Positions 1 to 6,277 of a DNA stretch of 9,489 nt are shown here, piece by piece (positions within the stretch are counted from its first letter, which is position 1; each line of letters opens with the position of its first letter). The stretch spans positions 1 through 9,489 of the forward strand of contig CAYWLS010000049.1 of the NCBI GenBank assembly GCA_964458605.1, written 5' to 3'. The position numbers were made by a program, and so were the translations under genes. The notes under the pieces are model-generated. The model had not been told where the DNA came from. It worked only from the letters and a program-made list of their open reading frames with translations, and ran no database searches. The stretch comes from JBBSNV01 sp964458605 (GTDB lineage: Bacteria; Pseudomonadota; Alphaproteobacteria; Reyranellales; JAQSWP01).

Positions 1-336
1 GGCATCATCGCCGGCGCCAACATGGCGGCCTACAACTCGGCCAAGGCCGGCGTGCGCCATCTCAGCAAGTCCGTAGCGCTGCATTGCGCCAAGTCCGGCT
101 ACAACATCCGCTGCAACTCGGTGCACCCGACCTTCATCGACACGCCGATCCTCGACCGCCACCGCAAGCGCTTCGGCGCCGAGGTGATGGCGCAGAAATT
201 CGGCCGCCAGATCCCGATCGGGCGGCTGGGCCGGCCCAGCGAAGTGGGCTACGGCATCCTCTATCTGGCGTCGGACGAATCGAGCTTCACCACCGGCTCG
301 GAGCTGGTGATGGACGGCGGCATCAGCGCGATGTGA
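1..336 (+). CDS. Short-chain dehydrogenase/reductase (SDR), 3' part only
   Basis: This is the C-terminal 111 residues of a classical SDR, an NAD(P)-dependent oxidoreductase acting on alcohols, ketones or steroids. The reading frame is open from base 1, so the N-terminal Rossmann half with the TGxxxGxG motif lies outside the window. The catalytic YxxxK is seen as YNSAK, with Tyr at window residue 11 and Lys at 15. It is followed by the usual N-S-V-H-P segment after the sixth strand, the substrate loop TPIL, the GRLGRPSEVG segment and the C-terminal dimer motif (LASDESSFTTGSELVMDGG). The ALHCAKSGYNIRCNSVHP stretch resembles SDRs annotated as hydroxysteroid or cyclopentanol dehydrogenases, but this does not fix the substrate. 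The stop codon is 16 bases before the next gene's ATG, so the two are probably co-transcribed. The family assignment is secure; the substrate is unknown. Confidence 0.93.
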   Translation, partial: GIIAGANMAAYNSAKAGVRHLSKSVALHCAKSGYNIRCNSVHPTFIDTPILDRHRKRFGAEVMAQKFGRQIPIGRLGRPSEVGYGILYLASDESSFTTGSELVMDGGISAM

Positions 337-352
337 CGGACGAAGGCGCATC

Positions 353-1282
353 ATGAGCGTTCTGGTCATCTCCAAGGAACAGTTGTCGCCCAAGCTGGTG
401 GCGATGTTCGGCAGCCAGATTCCCGGCACCGAGTTCCGGCTGTGGCCGGATGTCGGCGATCCGGCGGCGGTCGAGTATGCGCTGGCCTGGCATCCGCCGG
501 CCGGCGAGCTGGCAAGGCTGCCCAATCTCAAGGCCATCCTGTCCTTCGCCGCCGGCGTCGATCACCTGTCGAGCGATCCGCAACTGCCCAGGCACATTCC
601 GGTGGTGCGCGCGGTCAGCGAAGCCAGCCGCCTGACCATGAGCGGCTTCTGCGTGGCGCAGGTGCTGCGCTACCAGCACCGCCTGGCGCTGTACGAGAGC
701 TTCCAGCGCCAGGGCCAGTGGAAGCAGGTGCCGCCGCGCGACATGAGCGATACGGTCGTCGGCGTGCTGGGCATGGGCGTGCTGGGCGCCGATCTGGCCG
801 GGCGGCTGATGGCGCTGGGCTTCGCCGTCAACGGCTGGGCGCGCTCGCCGCGGCAGGTCGAGGGCGTCGGCATGTTCCACGGCGCGGACGGGCTGATGGC
901 CTGCCTGCGGGCCTCCAACGCGGTGGTATGCCTGCTGCCGCTGACCGCCCAGACCTGCGGCATCCTCGATGCCCGGGCCTTTGCCGCCATGCCCCGCGAC
1001 GGCTATGTGATCAACGTGGCGCGCGGCGGCCATGTCGTGGTGCCCGACCTGATCGCGGCGCTGGACAGCGGCCATCTGGAAGGCGCGACGCTGGACGTGT
1101 TCGATCCCGAGCCGCTGCCGGCCGATTCGCCGCTGTGGCGCCATCCCAAGGTGGTGGTGACGCCGCACACCTCGGGCCGCATGACCAACCAGCGGGTGGC
1201 GATGAACATCCTGGCCATGATGCGCGAAGTGCTGAGCGGCAAGCCGCTCGACAATGTGGTCGACTGGAGCAGGGGGTACTGA
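353..1282 (+). CDS. D-2-hydroxyacid dehydrogenase, glyoxylate/hydroxypyruvate reductase A-like
   Basis: A 309-residue cytosolic NAD(P)H-dependent dehydrogenase of the D-isomer-specific 2-hydroxyacid family, which interconverts 2-oxo acids and D-2-hydroxy acids. Its length is close to E. coli GhrA (about 312). The N-terminal half is the substrate domain. The nucleotide-binding GxGxxG is GMGVLG at residues 140-145. The catalytic triad is visible as Arg224 (NVARGG), Glu253 (DPEPLP) and His272 (PHTSG). The ATG is preceded by GAAGG at 342-346 with a 6-base gap, which supports this start. It lies between an SDR and an alpha/beta hydrolase, with a 2-base gap to the latter, so it is in an operon. Its role is probably handling a hydroxy or keto acid intermediate of the pathway. 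Glyoxylate or hydroxypyruvate specificity is only suggested by the family, not shown here. Confidence 0.92.
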   Translation: MSVLVISKEQLSPKLVAMFGSQIPGTEFRLWPDVGDPAAVEYALAWHPPAGELARLPNLKAILSFAAGVDHLSSDPQLPRHIPVVRAVSEASRLTMSGFCVAQVLRYQHRLALYESFQRQGQWKQVPPRDMSDTVVGVLGMGVLGADLAGRLMALGFAVNGWARSPRQVEGVGMFHGADGLMACLRASNAVVCLLPLTAQTCGILDARAFAAMPRDGYVINVARGGHVVVPDLIAALDSGHLEGATLDVFDPEPLPADSPLWRHPKVVVTPHTSGRMTNQRVAMNILAMMREVLSGKPLDNVVDWSRGY

Positions 1283-1284
1283 CC

Positions 1285-2076
1285 ATGCAGGGAGCCGCCG
1301 AGATCAACGGTTGCCGTCTCGCCTATCGCCTGGAAGGGCCGCAGGGCGCGCCGGCGGTGGCGATGTGCCATTCGCTGCTGGCCGATGGCGGGATGTGGGA
1401 CGAGCAGATGCCGGCGCTGCGCGACTATCGCGTGCTGCGGCTGGACATGCGCGGCCACGGCGCCTCGGCGGCCACCGCGCCGCCCTACACGCTGGAGATG
1501 CTGGCCGACGACGTGGCCGGCATGCTCGATCACTTGAAGATTCCCGCCGTGCATTACATCGGCCTGTCGATCGGCGGCATGATCGGCCAGGCGCTGGCCT
1601 TCAGGCATCCCGGCAAGCTGAAATCGCTGATGCTGTGCGACACGCGGGCGCGGGCGCTGGGCGACCAGGCGGCGCTGTGGCACGAGCGCATCGCCCTGGC
1701 GCGCCAGGCGGGCAGCGTCGAGCCGCTGGTCGACAGCTCGATCCAGCGCTGGTTCAGCCCGGCCTTCATGCTGAGCCACAAGCCGCGGGTCGATCGGGTG
1801 CGCGCCAGCATGCAGCGCTGCTCGGTGGACGGCTATGGCGGCTGCGGCCTGGCGATCTCGTCCTTCGATTTCACCGACCGGCTGGCGGGCATCGCGTTGC
1901 CGACCCTGGTGCTGTACGGCGCCCAGGATCCCAGCACCACGCCGGAGGAGAACAGGTACCTCGCCGCCCATATCAAGGGCGCGCGGCTGGAGGAAATCCC
2001 CGGCCTGCATCTGCCCAACATCGAATCGGCCGACAGGTTCAACGCCATCATGAGCGGGTGGCTGGCGGGAAGGTAG
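1285..2076 (+). CDS. Alpha/beta hydrolase, 3-oxoadipate enol-lactonase (PcaD)-like
   Basis: A 263-residue alpha/beta-hydrolase, the usual length for PcaD-type lactonases. The nucleophile elbow is GLSIGG with Ser95. The acid is Asp215 (YGAQDPSTTP) and the histidine is His242 in HLPNIE, a context typical of enol-lactonases. The oxyanion-hole region is the HSLLADGGMWDEQ stretch from residue 29, and DMRGHG (54-59) follows strand 4. No signal peptide is seen, so it is cytosolic. The frame is open far upstream, but ATG 1285 is preceded by AGGGGG (1271-1276) and begins two bases after the previous stop, so translational coupling is likely. No other protocatechuate-branch gene is present, so the real substrate may be another lactone, ester or C-C bond (for example a 1,3-diketone) formed in this pathway. 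Fold and catalytic triad are secure; the reaction is inferred. Confidence 0.9.
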   Translation: MQGAAEINGCRLAYRLEGPQGAPAVAMCHSLLADGGMWDEQMPALRDYRVLRLDMRGHGASAATAPPYTLEMLADDVAGMLDHLKIPAVHYIGLSIGGMIGQALAFRHPGKLKSLMLCDTRARALGDQAALWHERIALARQAGSVEPLVDSSIQRWFSPAFMLSHKPRVDRVRASMQRCSVDGYGGCGLAISSFDFTDRLAGIALPTLVLYGAQDPSTTPEENRYLAAHIKGARLEEIPGLHLPNIESADRFNAIMSGWLAGR

Positions 2077-2201
2077 CCCGCAGTTCGCGTCCCGGTTCGG
2101 CGTCGCGCTATCCCGTGGCCGCTTTCGGCGCGCGAGCGTTTGCGTTCTAATCCTGTCAAGCAACGCCGCGTCGGTCGGCGAATCGGGGAAGGAAACGGGC
2201 G

Positions 2202-3407
2202 ATGTCGGGAGCGCTGGACGGAATCAAAGTCGTCGATCTCACCGCGGTGGTGCTGGGGCCCTATGCCACGCAGATGATGGCGGATATGGGCGCCGAGGTG
2301 ATCAAGATCGAATCGCCGGTCGGCGACCTGCTGCGCAATTCCGGCCGCGGCCGCTCGCCCAAGATGGGGCCGATCTATCTGGCCGCCAACCGCAACAAGC
2401 GCTCGCTGTGCCTCGACCTGAAGAAGCAGGAGGCGATCGAGGTGGTCAAGACGCTGGTGCGCGACGCCGACGTGTTCGTCCACAACAACCGGCCGCAGGC
2501 GATCGAGCGGCTCGGATTGGGCTACGACGCCATCAAGGCGGTCAGGCCGGATATCGTCTACGCCTATGCCCATGGCTATGGCCGCGGCGGCCCCTATGCC
2601 GAGAAGCCGGCCTTCGACGACCTGGTGCAGGGCGCCAGCGGCGCGGCCACCCTGCAATCGCGCGTCGATGGCGGCCCGCCGCGCTATATGCCCAGCCTGA
2701 TCGCCGACAAGACCACCGGCCTGCACCTGGCGATCGCCGTGCTGGGCGCGCTGATGCACCGGGCGCGCACCGGCCGGGGCCAGTGCGTCGAGGTGCCGAT
2801 GTACGAGACGCTGGTGTCGTTCTGGCTCACCGAGCATCTGTTCGGCGAGACCTTCGATCCGCCGGTCGGCGGCATGGGCTACGACCGCATCATCAACAAG
2901 TACCGCCACCCGTTCCCGACCGAGGACGGCTATGTCTGCGTGCTGCCCTATACCGACAAGCACTGGTCGGCCTTCTTCACCATCGTCGGCCGGCCCGAGC
3001 TGGCCGGCGACCAGCGCTTCCTGCAGGCCGAGCAGCGCGCGCGCCACTACGACGAGCTCTACCAGATCCTCGACCAGGTGATGCGGGGCAAGACCACCGC
3101 GCAATGGCTGCCGCTGCTGGAGGCGGCCGACATCCCGGTCATGCCGGTGCGCGAGCTGGAGGAGCTGCTGGACGATCCGCATCTGCAGGCGGTGGGCTTC
3201 TACGAGGAGCATGACCATCCCAGCGAGGGCCGCATCCGCACCATGCGCAACCCGATCCGCTTCAGCGACACGCCGACCCGATACCGGCGCCATGCCCCGA
3301 AAATAGGCGAGCAGGGTGCCGAAATATTGCGCGAGGCCGGTTTTCCGCAGGACAAAATCGACGCCCTGGCCGAGGCTGGCGCGCTGATCCTGCCGCGCCC
3401 GGCCTGA
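2202..3407 (+). CDS. CaiB/BaiF family (family III) CoA-transferase
   Basis: A 401-residue family III CoA-transferase, which moves CoA between an acyl-CoA donor and a carboxylic acid through an aspartyl-CoA anhydride. The N-terminus carries the typical start (L-x-G-I-K-V-V-D-L-T) and the GAEVIKIE segment. The catalytic aspartate is Asp169 in IADKTTG, the same number as in formyl-CoA transferase (Frc), followed by ALMHRARTGRGQ. The QGASG segment (143-147) and the C-terminal FP-type substrate loop are also present. These enzymes form interlocked dimers. A strong GGGAAGGAAA ribosome site (2186-2195) supports the ATG. The 125-base gap upstream holds only a weak candidate -10 (TCTAAT, 2146-2151) and a small GC stem, so an independent promoter is possible but unproven. 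Function in context: making the CoA ester that the following dehydrogenase pair oxidises. Racemase members of the family cannot be excluded. Confidence 0.93.
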   Translation: MSGALDGIKVVDLTAVVLGPYATQMMADMGAEVIKIESPVGDLLRNSGRGRSPKMGPIYLAANRNKRSLCLDLKKQEAIEVVKTLVRDADVFVHNNRPQAIERLGLGYDAIKAVRPDIVYAYAHGYGRGGPYAEKPAFDDLVQGASGAATLQSRVDGGPPRYMPSLIADKTTGLHLAIAVLGALMHRARTGRGQCVEVPMYETLVSFWLTEHLFGETFDPPVGGMGYDRIINKYRHPFPTEDGYVCVLPYTDKHWSAFFTIVGRPELAGDQRFLQAEQRARHYDELYQILDQVMRGKTTAQWLPLLEAADIPVMPVRELEELLDDPHLQAVGFYEEHDHPSEGRIRTMRNPIRFSDTPTRYRRHAPKIGEQGAEILREAGFPQDKIDALAEAGALILPRPA

Positions 3408-3440
3408 GGCCCGGCGCAGCTTTCCCTCACGAGCCTGCAT

Positions 3441-3477
3441 GGCGGCGGCGCAACCGCGTGGCGGGGAGGCTGCCGCC
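3441..3477 (+). other. GC-rich hairpin after CoA-transferase gene
   Basis: GGCGGCGGC (3441-3449) can pair with GCTGCCGCC (3469-3477) over nine positions, one of them a G.U wobble, with a 19-base loop. It lies 34 bases after the CoA-transferase stop. No U-run follows, so it is at best a weak or Rho-assisted terminator or a processing/stability structure. Confidence 0.25.
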
Positions 3478-3505
3478 TTGCACGCCTTCGGCTCGCTGCT
3501 AGTAT
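3478..3505 (+). promoter_or_regulatory. Candidate promoter for acyl-CoA dehydrogenase pair
   Basis: TTGCAC (3478-3483) and TAGTAT (3500-3505) are separated by 16 bases, and a TG two bases before the second hexamer (3497-3498) gives an extended -10. It lies 54 bases upstream of the dehydrogenase ATG, right after a hairpin. The -35 is poor, so this is a suggestion only. Confidence 0.3.
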
Positions 3506-3549
3506 CGCCGGAAAGGCAAAAGCCGTGGCGCCCCGCTGGCGCCCGCGCC

Positions 3550-3554
3550 GGAGG
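3550..3554 (+). promoter_or_regulatory. Ribosome binding site fixing the large-subunit start
   Basis: GGAGG lies four bases before ATG 3559. An upstream in-frame ATG at 3439 has no such site and would add 40 low-complexity residues absent from the family, so 3559 is chosen. Confidence 0.8.
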
Positions 3555-3558
3555 AAAC

Positions 3559-4755
<1,197 letters not shown>

Positions 4756-4797
4756 ACAGCGGATACGCCGTCGATCGTCGCCAAACAAATGAAACGA

Positions 4798-4838
4798 CCG
4801 CGTCGCCCGGTGGGAACAACGCCGGGACCGGGACGCGG
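4798..4838 (+). other. Imperfect hairpin between the two dehydrogenase subunit genes
   Basis: CCGCGT (4798-4803) plus CCCGGT (4806-4811) can pair with ACCGGG-ACGCGG (4827-4838), leaving a 2-base bulge and a 15-base loop. It ends two bases before the ribosome site of the small-subunit gene. It could tune the relative amounts of the two subunits or protect mRNA ends; there is no U-run for a terminator. Confidence 0.4.
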
Positions 4839-4840
4839 CC

Positions 4841-4847
4841 CAGGGAG
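4841..4847 (+). promoter_or_regulatory. Ribosome binding site fixing the small-subunit start
   Basis: CAGGGAG lies eight bases before ATG 4856. An in-frame GTG at 4847 overlaps this site and so cannot use it; the family N-terminus (MDLSL-type) also starts at the ATG. Confidence 0.7.
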
Positions 4848-4855
4848 TGGGTGAC

Positions 4856-5995
4856 ATGGATCTATCGCTGAACGACGACCAGAAGATGCTGAAGGACAGC
4901 GTCGAGCGCTTCGTGCGCGAGCAATACCCGTTCGAGACGCGGCGCAAGCTCGCCGCCAGCGCCGAAGGCTGGTCCAAGGACAACTGGGCCAAGTTCGCCG
5001 AGCTGGGCTGGCTCGGCATTCCCTTCGCCGAGGACGATGGCGGGCTGGGCTGGGGCATGGTCGAACTCAGTGTCGTGATGGAGGCGTTCGGCACCGGGCT
5101 GGTGCTGGAGCCCTATCTCGCCACCGTGGTGCTGGGCGGCGGCATCGTCGCCCGCGCCGGCAGCGCGGCGCAGAAGCAGGCGATCCTGCCGGCGCTGATC
5201 GAGGGCAGGCTGCAACTGGCGACGGCGTTCTTCGAGGCGCAGGCGCGCTACAACCTTGCCGACGTGAAGACCACCGCCAGGAAGCAGGGCGACGGCTGGG
5301 TGATCTCGGGTCAGAAGGGCGTGGTGTTCAACGGTCCCGCCGCCGACAGGATCATCGTCTCGGCCCGCACGTCGGGCGGCCAGCGCGACCAGGCCGGCAT
5401 CTCCCTGTTCCTGGTCGATGCCAAGGCCAAAGGTGTGTCGCGCCGCGACTACCCGACCCAGGACGCGTTCCGCGCCTCGGAGATCGCCTTCGACAACGTT
5501 CAGGTCGGCGCCGATGCGCTGCTGGGCAAGGAAGGCGACGGCTTCGCGGTGCTGGAGGAGGCGATCGACTGCGCCACGGTAGCGGTGTGCGCCGAGGCGG
5601 TGGGCTGCATGGATGCGCTGAACGCCGCGACGCACGAATACCTCAAGACCCGCAAGCAGTTCGGCGTGCCGATCGGCAAGTTCCAGGTGCTGCAGCATCG
5701 CATGGTGGACATGTTTACCGCCGCGCAGGAGGCGCGCTCGCTGGTGCTGATGGCCACGCTCAAGATCGACGATCCCGACCCGGCGGTGCGGCGCAAGGCG
5801 GCCTCGGCCTGCAAGGTGCAGATCGGCAAGTCGGGCAAGATCGTCGGCCAGGGCGCGGTGCAGCTGCATGGCGGCATGGGCGTGACCGACGAACTCAACG
5901 TCAGCCACTATTTCAAGCGGCTGACCATGATCGACAGCATCTTCGGCAATCAGCAGCATCACCTGACCCGCTACGGGCTGCTGATGGCGGCGTAA
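4856..5995 (+). CDS. Acyl-CoA dehydrogenase, small subunit (PimD-like)
   Basis: A 379-residue acyl-CoA dehydrogenase homologue resembling the small subunit of pimeloyl-CoA dehydrogenase (PimD). It has the FAD-binding motif RKQFGVPIGKFQVLQH (266-281) and QLHGGMGVTDE (336-346). It lacks the EPGSGSD segment (replaced around residues 127-136 by EAQARYNLAD) and ends without the YGGSNEIQ segment seen in its upstream partner. The two proteins therefore carry complementary halves of the active-site motif set, as in the alpha2beta2 ChsE-type dehydrogenases of mycobacteria, where one FAD is bound per heterodimer. The role is to supply FAD-binding residues and structure rather than the catalytic base. 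Start ATG 4856 is supported by a ribosome site at 4841-4847. A palindromic repeat element begins about 10 bases after the stop, which probably ends this transcription unit. Confidence 0.92.
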   Translation: MDLSLNDDQKMLKDSVERFVREQYPFETRRKLAASAEGWSKDNWAKFAELGWLGIPFAEDDGGLGWGMVELSVVMEAFGTGLVLEPYLATVVLGGGIVARAGSAAQKQAILPALIEGRLQLATAFFEAQARYNLADVKTTARKQGDGWVISGQKGVVFNGPAADRIIVSARTSGGQRDQAGISLFLVDAKAKGVSRRDYPTQDAFRASEIAFDNVQVGADALLGKEGDGFAVLEEAIDCATVAVCAEAVGCMDALNAATHEYLKTRKQFGVPIGKFQVLQHRMVDMFTAAQEARSLVLMATLKIDDPDPAVRRKAASACKVQIGKSGKIVGQGAVQLHGGMGVTDELNVSHYFKRLTMIDSIFGNQQHHLTRYGLLMAA

Positions 5996-6004
5996 GCTAA
6001 AAGA

Positions 6005-6116
6005 TCGTCACCCCGGAAGCGCGAAGCGCTATCCGGGGCCCATGTCTCGTCGCATGCAGGCCGTCGTTCGGATCGACATGGATCCCGGGTCTCGCTGCGC
6101 TCGCCCGGGATGACGA
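6005..6116. repeat. Palindromic intergenic element with four-way (cloverleaf) folding
   Basis: Four abutting stems can be drawn. The outer stem is TCGTCA (6005-6010) with TGACGA (6111-6116). Arm 1 is CCCCGGA (6011-6017) with TCCGGGG (6032-6038), continued by AGCGC/GCGCT around a GAA loop. Arm 2 is CCATGTC (6040-6046) with GACATGG (6075-6081). Arm 3 is TCCCGGG (6083-6089) with CCCGGGA (6104-6110). The layout is that of REP/RIME-like intergenic palindromes known from alphaproteobacterial genomes, which are usually multi-copy and non-coding. It sits directly after the acyl-CoA dehydrogenase operon and may also act in transcript termination or stability. Copy number cannot be judged from one window. 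Confidence 0.75.
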
Positions 6117-6150
6117 ATTCGGTGCGTCGCTAAACAATCTCCCCCGAATC

Positions 6151-6159
6151 TTATTCACA
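6151..6159 (+). promoter_or_regulatory. DnaA-box match (TTATTCACA)
   Basis: TTATTCACA matches the DnaA-box consensus TTATNCACA at every position. It lies in the only clearly AT-richer part of this gap, 119 bases before the ATG of the replication-initiator-like gene. By chance about 0.3 such matches would be expected on both strands of a window this size at even base composition, and fewer at high GC. It gains weight from the neighbouring origin-like signals but is not conclusive alone. Confidence 0.4.
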
Positions 6160-6196
6160 GCCCGTCGATTGATCTCGCGTGACGCTGCGCCGCGCG

Positions 6197-6221
6197 GCGA
6201 CAAGGAAAGTCTCCTTGTCGC
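6197..6221. promoter_or_regulatory. Perfect 10-bp dyad, candidate operator upstream of wHTH gene
   Basis: GCGACAAGGA (6197-6206) and TCCTTGTCGC (6212-6221) are perfect inverted copies with a 5-base spacer. The dyad lies 57 bases upstream of ATG 6278. There is no T-run after it, so an operator (for example for autoregulation by the winged-helix protein) or a 5' leader hairpin is more likely than a terminator. Confidence 0.5.
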
Positions 6222-6277
6222 AGGCAGCGGAGGCTACGCATGCGAAACGACGGCAAGCGTACCGAAACGGTGCGGCG

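Noticed and set aside
442..1284. Long upstream extension of the alpha/beta hydrolase frame
   Set aside because: The extension overlaps the hydroxyacid dehydrogenase in another frame and gives an Arg/Ala/Gly-rich shadow sequence; ATG 1285 has a ribosome site and gives the normal family length.
6005..6116. tRNA gene suggested by the cloverleaf fold
   Set aside because: It is too long, the stems have the wrong sizes, and no acceptor, anticodon or T-arm consensus arrangement is present; it fits an intergenic palindromic element.
6179..6277. GTG start giving 33 extra residues to the winged-helix protein
   Set aside because: No ribosome site, a perfect dyad lies within it, and the residues look like untranslated GC-rich leader; kept only as an alternative.
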